Below, piece after piece: positions 1 through 6,420 of a DNA stretch of 7,989 bases. Each line of letters starts with the position of its first letter. Position 1 is the first letter of the stretch. Under the pieces are notes generated by a model, which worked only from the letters and a program-made list of their open reading frames with translations, had not been told where the DNA came from and did not search any database. Source of the stretch: Acidobacteriaceae bacterium (GTDB lineage Bacteria; Acidobacteriota; Terriglobia; Terriglobales; Acidobacteriaceae). The DNA lies in assembly GCA_003140705.1 (NCBI GenBank), contig PLKU01000163.1, positions 183-8,171 of the forward strand, read 5' to 3'. Made by a program: the position numbers and the translations under genes.

Positions 1-194
1 GCCTGGGTGCGAACACGAAAGTGGACAAGGTTGATATTCGTTGGCCGGATGGCAAACTGGAGACAGTCCTGCTACCCAGCGTCGATCGTTACTTCGCAAT
101 TGAAGAGGGCAACGGCCTCGTGCCCAGCGTGTATGACTCAATCGCCGCGGAGCGGGCCAAGATCAAATTAGCCGGCGCCCATCTAAGTAAGTGA
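1..194 (+). CDS. ASPIC/UnbV-domain (CRTAC1-like) protein, C-terminal fragment
   Basis: This is the last 63 codons of a gene that begins before the window; codons run in frame from base 3 to a TGA at 192-194. The fragment holds the typical end of an ASPIC/UnbV domain: the segment VDIRWPDGK, then VDRYFAIEEG about 12 residues later. In the family these form the IRWPxG and D-x-x-x-x-I-x-EG signatures that normally follow FG-GAP/VCBS beta-propeller repeats. Such proteins are exported and their biochemical role is mostly unknown. A hydrophilic tail of about 25 residues follows the domain. The gene lies 62 nt upstream of the cytochrome gene on the same strand, so co-transcription is likely. The propeller part is outside the window, so the domain order there is inferred from the family. 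Confidence 0.8.
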   Translation, partial: LGANTKVDKVDIRWPDGKLETVLLPSVDRYFAIEEGNGLVPSVYDSIAAERAKIKLAGAHLSK

Positions 195-246
195 ACGGGA
201 TTCGAATCGATCAGAAATCGCTTGGGAACGGCTGAGCGGTAAAAGC

Positions 247-251
247 AGGAG
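247..251 (+). promoter_or_regulatory. Ribosome binding site for the cytochrome gene
   Basis: AGGAG lies 5 nt before a GTG codon at 257. It decides the start: the GTG is followed by a credible signal peptide, and no ATG nearby is as well placed. Confidence 0.7.
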
Positions 252-256
252 CTAGC

Positions 257-2632
257 GTGAAACGCTTTGCGAGCACAATGTTGTTTATTGCCGGGCTGTC
301 AGCCGCCGAGTACTGGATCGTTCCCGTCTGTGCGCAACAGAATGAAGCACAGCCAAGTGCACCGCAACAGGATGCGCCGAGTCTGGCTCCCCCACCTCCG
401 TACGCGCTTCCACCGAGAGGAGCCGCGCCAGTTGAGGATACTCCGGCACAGCGTGAGGCGATTGCCAAGTGGAAGGCCAAGGCCGAGCTGGCGGCTGAAG
501 CGGCACGCAAGGAGTACAACGCAACAGTGACGCCTGCCTACAACTTCCACTACGGGCAGAAGAACCCATTCACTCCAGGTAACGTGAAGGTGGTGGGCGA
601 AGGATTCATCCAGCCGGGAGCTTTCCCAAGTGCGGAATACTGCGGGACCTGCCACCAGGAGGCATACAGCCAGTGGCGACAGGCGCTGCACTCGAATGCA
701 TTCCGTACGCCGTTCTATCGGACCAGCGTCAACCTCCTGATTCGAGACAAGACGCGCGGAATTTCATTCGCCCGCCATTGCGATAGTTGCCACAACCCGA
801 TTGGGGTTCTCGGCGCTGCACTGACTGAGGACTCGAAGGTTGATCGTGGACAAATTGACTCCGACGGGCTCACTTGCGCGACTTGTCATTCGGTCGTCAG
901 TCTGGACTCGACCAACGGTAACGCCAGCGTCAAGATGGGCGTGCCCGCAGTGATCGTGGACGAGAACGGTGAGCGCATCCCGGGCGAGGTTCCCTTCTCC
1001 ATGATTCTGAGGCATCCTGAGCGGCACTCCAAAGCAGTGATGCACGATTTTCTGCACACGCCGGAATTCTGCGCTGCCTGCCATAAAGCGAACCTGCCGA
1101 GTCCCCTCAACGACTATAAGTTCCTTCGCGCCTTCACCGCTTACGACGAGTGGCAACAGTCCAAGTTTTCGCAGCGCAATCCGCTGACCTTCTACACTGC
1201 GGACTTTACGACGTGCCAGGGCTGCCACATGAAACGCAACGCCATCACGCTGCCAGACTATGGCGCAAAGAACGGTACCTTTGCCTCCCACCGCTGGCTG
1301 GCCGGCAACACCGCCGTTCCTTTCTACTATGGCTTTGACCAGCAACTGAGCAAGACAATCGACTTCCTGCGTGCAGGCAACTATCTCAACGTGGATATTC
1401 TTGGCCTTGAGAAGGCAGCGGAAGTGGATGCCACTGGCAACGCCAAGCTGATTGCGCCGTTGGGCAAGGTTTCTTACAACCTTGCACCGAACGATGTAGT
1501 CACGGCATTCGTGGTCATCCAGAACAAGAATATCGGACATTCCTTGATTCCCGAGGTGCGCGATCTCTACGAGGCCTGGGTCGAGTTCACGGTGAAGGAC
1601 GCAAACGGCAAGGAGATTTATCACAGCGGCTTCCTCAAGCCGGATGGCATGCTCGACCCACGCGCCCATAGCTTCACCAACCGTCCGGTTACCGATGAGG
1701 GCGAATTTGTCGACAACCACAAGGTGTGGACCATTCACTCGGTTGCCTACGACAACACCGTGCCGGCTGGCCGCTCAGTGTTGGTGCGCTACCAGTTCCG
1801 GTTGCCCTCCGATGCAAGCGGCGCTTTCTCGGTTACTGCCAAGGTGAATTACCGTCATCTGCGGCAGAGTTATCTCAACAATATCTTCGGCAAGGATGAT
1901 CATCCCGCTTATCCAGTGGTTGAGATCGCTTCGCGCACGCGCGTGTTGAAGATTGGCGACAACCAACCGGAAGCGGCAGACCCCGCGGACAACGCTGACT
2001 GGATGCGCTGGAACAACCTCGGTATTGCCCTCCTCGACCAGTTCCAATATAAGGAGGCGGTTGATGCTTTCACTGAGGTGGTGAAGCTGCGCCCAACCTA
2101 CGCCGATGCATACACCAACGTCGGCCTCACCGAGATCGTTTGGGAAAAGTACGGATCAGCGCGCACGGCCATCCGCAAGTCGCTGTCCATTGAACCAAAC
2201 AATGCGCGGACACTCTACTACGACGGTCTTCTTCAGCGGCGCGCCGGAAATACTGCGCAGGAGATCGCAGACTTCAAAAAAGTGGTCGAGATGTTCTCGC
2301 AGTCACGCGATGCGCGGCGCGAACTTGGCATCACCTACTACCAGCAGAATGACAATCCGAACGCACTGGAACAGTTTGAAGCGTTGCAGAAAATCGACCC
2401 CGACGATCTGACCGCACACTACAACCTGTCCATCCTTTACCGCCGTATGGGAAAGAAAGCGGAGGCTGCTGAGCAGCAGGCGATGTTTGTCGACAAGAAG
2501 GTCGATGACGGTGCCCCGACTTACTCGCTTGACTATCTCCGCATGCATCCTGAGATATCCACTGAAAGCATACCGTGGCACATACACTCCGATCTTGAGG
2601 ATGGGGCGGGGGGCATGCGGAATGGTAAATAA
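257..2632 (+). CDS. Secreted five-haem cytochrome c with C-terminal TPR repeats
   Basis: This 791-residue protein is probably a periplasmic electron-transfer or haem-based redox protein. It starts at GTG with a signal peptide (residues 1-26, cleavage probably after VCA), followed by a Pro/Ala/Gln-rich linker. Five CxxCH haem-binding motifs are visible: CGTCH 129-133, CDSCH 175-179, CATCH 207-211, CAACH 272-276 and CQGCH 320-324. Nearby histidines such as H145, H267 and H345 are possible distal ligands. The layout resembles the cytochrome c554/c' group. Residues about 400-565 look like a beta-sandwich region. Residues about 584-745 form five TPRs, suggesting a protein-protein docking surface. 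The C-terminus carries an HPE...IPWHIHSD stretch. The partner, electron donor and acceptor cannot be told from sequence. The ASPIC/UnbV gene upstream and the small secreted protein overlapping its stop suggest one exported complex or pathway. The haem and TPR calls are direct; the role is inference. Confidence 0.9.
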   Translation: MKRFASTMLFIAGLSAAEYWIVPVCAQQNEAQPSAPQQDAPSLAPPPPYALPPRGAAPVEDTPAQREAIAKWKAKAELAAEAARKEYNATVTPAYNFHYGQKNPFTPGNVKVVGEGFIQPGAFPSAEYCGTCHQEAYSQWRQALHSNAFRTPFYRTSVNLLIRDKTRGISFARHCDSCHNPIGVLGAALTEDSKVDRGQIDSDGLTCATCHSVVSLDSTNGNASVKMGVPAVIVDENGERIPGEVPFSMILRHPERHSKAVMHDFLHTPEFCAACHKANLPSPLNDYKFLRAFTAYDEWQQSKFSQRNPLTFYTADFTTCQGCHMKRNAITLPDYGAKNGTFASHRWLAGNTAVPFYYGFDQQLSKTIDFLRAGNYLNVDILGLEKAAEVDATGNAKLIAPLGKVSYNLAPNDVVTAFVVIQNKNIGHSLIPEVRDLYEAWVEFTVKDANGKEIYHSGFLKPDGMLDPRAHSFTNRPVTDEGEFVDNHKVWTIHSVAYDNTVPAGRSVLVRYQFRLPSDASGAFSVTAKVNYRHLRQSYLNNIFGKDDHPAYPVVEIASRTRVLKIGDNQPEAADPADNADWMRWNNLGIALLDQFQYKEAVDAFTEVVKLRPTYADAYTNVGLTEIVWEKYGSARTAIRKSLSIEPNNARTLYYDGLLQRRAGNTAQEIADFKKVVEMFSQSRDARRELGITYYQQNDNPNALEQFEALQKIDPDDLTAHYNLSILYRRMGKKAEAAEQQAMFVDKKVDDGAPTYSLDYLRMHPEISTESIPWHIHSDLEDGAGGMRNGK

Positions 2633-3152
2633 TTGGGCAGGTCTCAAGAAAGCAGTACGCCAGTTCGGCACGATCGCTTTGGGAGCCTGTTTCGTGTGTC
2701 TGCCCACGTTATGCCGGGCCGCCAATAACTGTCCCTGGATCAACGAGGCCACTGCCTCTGGCATTCTTGGCGGGGATGCGGTGGGCCAATTCACAGAGGC
2801 CGCCCCCGGCCAGGCGCGCGTTTGCGTGTTTACTCAAGAAAACGCAGGTTTCAGGCACACTCTTCTTGTCAGCGTGGAGGTAGCCGCGGATCCCCATGAG
2901 AGGCTGGGCATGGTTGCTCAGATTTGCGGCAGTAATGCAGCCCCCTTGAAAGCTATTGGCAACGAGGCAATGACCTGCTCGGCGAGCGATCACAGCTCCG
3001 CGATGGGAGAGCATATCGTGGGACGAGTCCGTGACCAGGTTTTCACGATCACCCTCAGCACCACACTCAAGAACGACCCCGTCCTGACTCGCGATGCGCT
3101 CAAGATCAGGATCTTCACGGCAGCTGAGCAGGTTTCAGGCAACCTCTTCTGA
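2622..3152 (+). CDS. Small secreted Cys-containing protein of unknown function
   Basis: The 176-residue protein is not recognised with confidence. An N-terminal KK, a hydrophobic stretch (about residues 16-30) and a likely cleavage near CRA/A33 make a signal peptide. The mature part has four cysteines (C37, C68, C102, C119) that could form two disulfides. The pattern C-P-W near the start, ILGG, then C-V-F and a later GNEAMTC and GRVRDQVF recalls DUF3558-like secreted proteins, but this is only a resemblance. The frame is open further upstream (from 2487). I chose ATG 2622 because the signal peptide follows it directly; ATG 2601 is possible but has GAGG directly against it. The start overlaps the cytochrome stop by 11 nt, which suggests translational coupling and a shared function. 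The GGGGCGGGGGG tract at 2603-2613 may serve as a crude ribosome site. Confidence 0.7.
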   Translation: MVNNWAGLKKAVRQFGTIALGACFVCLPTLCRAANNCPWINEATASGILGGDAVGQFTEAAPGQARVCVFTQENAGFRHTLLVSVEVAADPHERLGMVAQICGSNAAPLKAIGNEAMTCSASDHSSAMGEHIVGRVRDQVFTITLSTTLKNDPVLTRDALKIRIFTAAEQVSGNLF

Positions 3153-3239
3153 CCCGTTGACTGCGCTGTGGAGATGGTTTAAGAGACACCTTCGCGATTG
3201 CCATTTCGTACGCTTTGATTAAATGGCACAGCCTTAGAG

Positions 3240-3267
3240 TTGACAAATCTAAAGCAGCCCTTATCGC
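3240..3267 (+). promoter_or_regulatory. Possible sigma70-type promoter before the transglutaminase-like gene
   Basis: A perfect TTGACA (3240-3245) is followed after 16 nt by TATCGC (3262-3267), a poor -10 box. It lies in the 286-nt gap between 3152 and 3439 and would give a leader of roughly 165 nt. The -35 match is direct; promoter activity is inference, and the weak -10 keeps confidence low. I saw no hairpin terminator for the upstream operon in this gap and no small gene. Confidence 0.25.
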
Positions 3268-3438
3268 GCAGTATTCTTCGACGCCGGTATGATTGGGAGT
3301 GGTTTGACCATTGGTCTTAACCGCTTGCTGCGTTTGGGCGCGGCTTGCGCGTGGGCCTTATGTTTATGATTGTTTGTCTCGGCTATGCTCAACCCTTGTT
3401 GATTCGTCTTGTTCGTTGGGAAAGGTTGATTGATTCGC

Positions 3439-4050
3439 ATGTCCAAGTACGGTTTTGATAAGGGCGAGACACTTGTTCTAAAAACGCTCAAAACACCTGA
3501 GAAGATCCAGCACTTCCTCGACCACGATATCGCTTACAACAAAGAGCCAGATGGCGAAACGATTCGCTCTCCTCGACGGGTGCTGCGCGATAAGGTGGCC
3601 CATTGCCTGGAAGGCGCTCTTTTAGCTGCGGCGGCACTGAGGGTACATGGCTTTCCGCCATTGCTGCTTGATCTCGAGTCTGTGCACGACGATGACCACG
3701 TGCTCGCGGTTTTCAGGCTGCAGGGCTGTTGGGGCGCGGTCGCCAAATCGAACTACAGCGGGTTGAGGTTTCGGGAGCCCGTTTACCGTAACCTGCGCGA
3801 GCTCGTTATGTCTTATTTCGAGAGCTACTTCAATACTTCCCGCGAGAAGACCCTCCGCAACTACTCCCGGCCGGTGCAATTGTCGCGGTTCGACGGCATG
3901 GGCTGGATGACTTCGGAGGCAGATCTCTGGCTGATCAGCGAGCACCTCGCGAGGATTCCTCACGTGCCACTGCTGCGCAACGGGGCCGGACGGCGGTTAA
4001 CTCGAGTGGATGATCGAATGTTTGCTGCAGGGTCGGCTGGTCGGGCGTAG
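3439..4050 (+). CDS. Transglutaminase-like cysteine protein
   Basis: The 203-residue protein resembles transglutaminase/papain-fold proteins. C56 sits in AHCLEGALLAAAALR, where the nucleophilic Cys starts a helix. H87 sits in DDDHVLAVF on a beta strand, and the next strand ends WGAVAKSN. In classical transglutaminases the third residue of the triad is Asp; here the nearest polar candidate is N105, so a Cys-His-Asn triad as in papain is possible. The later part contains conserved-looking runs such as LRFREPVYRNLRELVMSYFESYFN. There is no signal peptide, so it is probably cytoplasmic. ATG 3439 was chosen, with GGGAAAGG 13 nt upstream. A TTG at 3430, 4 nt after the same purine run, would add three residues, and a stop at 3427-3429 rules out anything longer. 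It stands alone, convergent with the deaminase gene. The substrate is unknown. Confidence 0.65.
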   Translation: MSKYGFDKGETLVLKTLKTPEKIQHFLDHDIAYNKEPDGETIRSPRRVLRDKVAHCLEGALLAAAALRVHGFPPLLLDLESVHDDDHVLAVFRLQGCWGAVAKSNYSGLRFREPVYRNLRELVMSYFESYFNTSREKTLRNYSRPVQLSRFDGMGWMTSEADLWLISEHLARIPHVPLLRNGAGRRLTRVDDRMFAAGSAGRA

Positions 4051-4383
4051 TAACCCGGCACGCGCCCTTCACCGAGAATGACAGAAGACCATTTCTTGGA
4101 TGCCGACTTTCGGGACCTCATCGCCGCTCCTACTGGTTTACAGTCAATCCGGTAATAACTGGTCAGTTGATAGAGACCGGTCATTCAGTATCTTGAGCTG
4201 CGACATGCAGGCCTACCGTCGGTTGTTTGCAGCAGCACAAACTATCGACCGGGAAAGAGACCGCGCCGACAAAAAACGATGGAGTACTTAAGGCGCTGGA
4301 CACTGTGTTGAGCAAACGGTGCGCGGATCCATGGGTGAGGCTTTCCAATTGGGAGGAACTACTGGACTATCTTGCGTTGGACC
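4051..4383. other. Convergent intergenic gap, no gene supported
   Basis: This is 333 nt between the stop of the transglutaminase-like gene and the stop of the deaminase gene, which face each other. Short open frames cross it on the + strand (from 4100 and 4227), but they show no recognisable motif, and the second runs into the deaminase gene antisense. A GGGCG/CGCCC pair around 4040-4070 could fold but has no T-run. An A6 tract at 4271-4276 would be a T6 on the minus strand, with no strong stem before it. A small palindrome, AACTG-GT-CAGTT, sits at 4157-4168. No terminator, RNA gene or repeat is convincing. Confidence 0.5.
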
Positions 4384-4878
4384 CTAGCGTCTCCAAAATC
4401 CCTCATGCACCTCAGCTGCTTCTTCTTCCAGTAACGGTCCTGCGACCACAATCTGCCTCTGCCCGCGCGCAAAGACCTCGCGGCAAGGCAGGTCAAGAGT
4501 CGGGTTCTCTTGATCATTGCCGGTGAATTTCAGCAGGCCAGTCTCGGCTAATGCGTACACCACACGTCCAATCCCAGTCCAGTAGATAGCCCCGGCACAC
4601 ATCGCGCACGGCTCGGTGCTTGTGTACAGCGTGCACCTGGCAAGTTCAGCTTCGGAAAAGAGTCGCGCCGCTTCACCGCAAGCCACCATTTCCGCGTGCT
4701 GGGTGGGATCGCCTTTGGGTCGCACCGCATTGTTGCGGGAAGCAACAATGATCTCGCCCGCTTGATTAACAATCAGCGCGCCAAATGGATGGCGTCCATC
4801 GTTGCAAGCTTCGCGGGCCAACTCAATCGCGCGCCGCAGGAAAATCAGGTCCTGTTCAGTTACATCTTGTTGGATCAT
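4384..4878 (-). CDS. Guanine-deaminase-like nucleoside/nucleobase deaminase
   Basis: This 164-residue cytoplasmic zinc enzyme belongs to the cytidine-deaminase fold. It probably deaminates a purine base such as guanine to xanthine plus ammonia. The zinc site is complete: H61-A-E63 in DPTQHAEM gives a ligand and the proton-shuttling Glu, and C91/C94 in EPCAMCAGAIYW give the other two ligands. PFGALIV (31-37) is the usual early strand and N49-N50 the substrate-side Asn pair. Its length matches small guanine deaminases (GuaD type) better than multi-domain enzymes; a tRNA adenosine deaminase (TadA) is the main alternative. The frame is open upstream to 4941, but ATG 4878-4876 overlaps the permease stop as ATGA, the classic coupled arrangement, and the longer version would add 21 unrelated residues. 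Pairing with a xanthine/urate-type permease favours a purine base substrate over tRNA. Confidence 0.85.
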   Translation of the reverse strand: MIQQDVTEQDLIFLRRAIELAREACNDGRHPFGALIVNQAGEIIVASRNNAVRPKGDPTQHAEMVACGEAARLFSEAELARCTLYTSTEPCAMCAGAIYWTGIGRVVYALAETGLLKFTGNDQENPTLDLPCREVFARGQRQIVVAGPLLEEEAAEVHEGFWRR

Positions 4879-6209
4879 GCGGATTGGCTCTCCGTTTTTT
4901 TGGAAAACAACAAGTTGAGAAATACGGCACTCGCAGCGCATAGAAAGATTCCGCTGTTCAAGAAGAGCCGTGCGGCATCGGAAGCGTGCACAAAGAGTTG
5001 GGGAGTCGCGATGGGCAGCACGCCAAAACTCAATGAGACTGCAACAATGATCCCGTTGTTCGTTCCCTGGTAGCGTACACGTGTCAGCTCCTCAATGCCG
5101 GCCACTGCTGTCATGCCAAACATTACAATCGACGCCCCGCCTAAAACAGGCCGCGGAATGGCTGCGATTACAGAAGCAAGCTTTGGCAAAAACCCAAGCA
5201 CCACCAGCAGCCCGCCACCAGCCGCGACCGCGTATCGGCTCTTGACCTTGGAAAGCAGCAGCAACCCTGTATTTTGCGAGTACGCGTTGTAGGGAAAACT
5301 GTTCATCAATCCGCCCAACATAGTCGACAGCCCATCTGATCGGAAAGCGGCGGTCAGTGTCGCTCGCCCAATCCTACGGCCGGCGATCTCGCCGATCGCC
5401 AGGCAGTTTCCGGTTGTTTCGGTCATCACCACGATCATCGCGATGCACATCACCAACGCGGGCAGCAGCGCGAAGCGAGGCCATCCAAACATAAGCGGCC
5501 GCGCCATCCCAAACCACGGCGTGCTCCCCACTTGCGTAAAGCTTGCGTGGCCGGCCAATGCGGCAAAAGCAGTCCCCGCGACCATACCAAGCAGGACACT
5601 CAGGTTGGCAATCAAGCCGCGGCCGAAGCGTTGGATGAAAACAATTAACGCAATCGTCAGCAACCCCAATCCAAGATGAGCATAACTCCCGAAATCGGCG
5701 GCCGAGCTATCGCCACCACCCAGCCAGCCGCCAGCGACAGGCAACAGCGACAGTCCGATCACGGTGATGACCGAGCCAATCACAACAGGCGGAAACAACC
5801 GCAGCATGCGGCTAAACAAGGGGCCTGCCAGCATGGTGAAGAGACCGCAACAGATCACCGCACCATACATGGTCGGAATGCCGTATTGACCGCCTATTAA
5901 AATCATCGGCGCAACGCAGATAAAAGAGCAGCCCTGAATCAAAGGCAGACGGGCTCCGAACTTCCACCAACCAATCGTCTGCAAAAGGGTCGCCAATCCA
6001 GAAGTAAAAAGATCGGCACTGATGAGCGCGATCACCTGCCCAGGAGTCAACCGCAAGGCACTGCCCAGGATCAGCGGCACAGCAACCGTGCCCGCATACA
6101 TCACGAGCACATGCTGGAATCCGAATGGGAGGAGCCGAGCTAACCCGTTAAACTCGTCGATTGAGTCGACCACTGACTCGTCAATCGCATTGCCCGCGAG
6201 CGCAGGCAT
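4875..6209 (-). CDS. NCS2/NAT family nucleobase (xanthine/urate-type) permease
   Basis: This 444-residue inner-membrane protein has many hydrophobic segments (the family has 14) and probably imports a purine such as xanthine or urate by proton symport. Family marks are visible: Q32-H33 in FGFQHVLVMYAG (TM1), E264 in MTETTGN (TM8), D292 in RSDGLSTMLGG (TM9) and the NAT signature Q312-N313-T-G in SQNTGLLLLSKVKSRY (TM10). These correspond to E272, D304, Q324 and N325 described for E. coli XanQ. QN is typical of xanthine/urate carriers rather than UraA-type uracil carriers. The signature has Ser where Thr is usual. ATG 6209 is chosen because GAGG lies 8 nt before it. A GTG at 6293 in the same frame would add 28 hydrophilic residues but has only a weak ribosome site and lies just 8 nt past a -10-like box. 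It is coupled to the deaminase by a 4-nt overlap. Confidence 0.9.
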   Translation of the reverse strand: MPALAGNAIDESVVDSIDEFNGLARLLPFGFQHVLVMYAGTVAVPLILGSALRLTPGQVIALISADLFTSGLATLLQTIGWWKFGARLPLIQGCSFICVAPMILIGGQYGIPTMYGAVICCGLFTMLAGPLFSRMLRLFPPVVIGSVITVIGLSLLPVAGGWLGGGDSSAADFGSYAHLGLGLLTIALIVFIQRFGRGLIANLSVLLGMVAGTAFAALAGHASFTQVGSTPWFGMARPLMFGWPRFALLPALVMCIAMIVVMTETTGNCLAIGEIAGRRIGRATLTAAFRSDGLSTMLGGLMNSFPYNAYSQNTGLLLLSKVKSRYAVAAGGGLLVVLGFLPKLASVIAAIPRPVLGGASIVMFGMTAVAGIEELTRVRYQGTNNGIIVAVSLSFGVLPIATPQLFVHASDAARLFLNSGIFLCAASAVFLNLLFSKKTESQSA

Positions 6210-6217
6210 CGTCGCCG

Positions 6218-6221
6218 CCTC
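6218..6221 (-). promoter_or_regulatory. Ribosome binding site supporting the ATG 6209 start of the permease
   Basis: Read on the minus strand this is GAGG (part of CCGAGG), 8 nt before ATG 6209-6207. It is the best ribosome site among the candidate starts of the permease. Confidence 0.55.
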
Positions 6222-6298
6222 GGTTGGAGCGGCATTGGCGCGCACTGTGTGCGGCGCCCTGGAATCCTTGTCTGGGCCGGTGGGGAGTGTCACAGAGG

Positions 6299-6338
6299 TC
6301 CATCATAGCCTGAATCCGCGGGAGAACCGCATGATGGA
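6299..6338. promoter_or_regulatory. Inverted repeat in the divergent control region, overlapping a -10-like box
   Basis: TCCATCAT (6299-6306) and ATGATGGA (6331-6338) are perfect reverse complements with a 24-nt spacer, so the arm centres are 32 bp apart, about three helical turns. The left arm overlaps TATGAT (minus strand, 6307-6302), a 5 of 6 match to the -10 consensus pointing toward the permease; no good -35 lies at the usual distance. Transcription from there would start near 6295 and give an 85-nt leader to ATG 6209. The site lies between two divergent gene pairs, a usual place for an operator. The repeat is direct; the regulatory role is inference. Confidence 0.4.
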
Positions 6339-6402
6339 TCAAGGAATTGCCCGGTGTAAACTAGCGTCACTGAGAGACAGTTTCCGGTCCACTCATCCCC
6401 CT

Positions 6403-6408
6403 GGGAGG
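6403..6408 (+). promoter_or_regulatory. Ribosome binding site candidate for the Rieske oxygenase
   Basis: GGGAGG lies 12 nt before ATG 6421, slightly far but strong. The competing ATG at 6331 has GGGAG about 6 nt upstream, so the true start is not settled by spacing alone. Confidence 0.45.
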
Positions 6409-6420
6409 CGATGCGGGCTT

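Noticed and set aside
199..208. Palindrome GATTCGAATC before the cytochrome gene
   Set aside because: It is perfect but only 10 bp, has no second copy and no promoter around it, so chance is likely.
764..1738. Long minus-strand open frame (324 codons) inside the cytochrome gene
   Set aside because: It is fully antisense to a gene with five haem motifs in frame. It has no recognisable domain and is a by-product of high GC and codon bias.
2303..2794. Minus-strand open frame spanning the cytochrome/secreted protein junction
   Set aside because: It is antisense to two better-supported genes and shows no domain or signal.
4271..4276. A6 tract as a possible minus-strand terminator for the deaminase operon
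   Set aside because: The preceding minus-strand sequence forms no strong GC stem, and it lies over 100 nt from the stop codon.
4227..4526. Plus-strand open frame crossing the convergent gap
   Set aside because: There is no motif and no good ribosome site, and its second half is antisense to the deaminase gene.
6357..6362. TAAACT as a -10 box for the Rieske gene
   Set aside because: It matches only 4 of 6 positions and no -35-like element is found at 16-18 nt upstream.
6022..6420. Upstream open extension of the Rieske reading frame
   Set aside because: It is antisense to the permease N-terminus and control region, and none of it resembles the oxygenase family. ATG 6421 gives a normal length.
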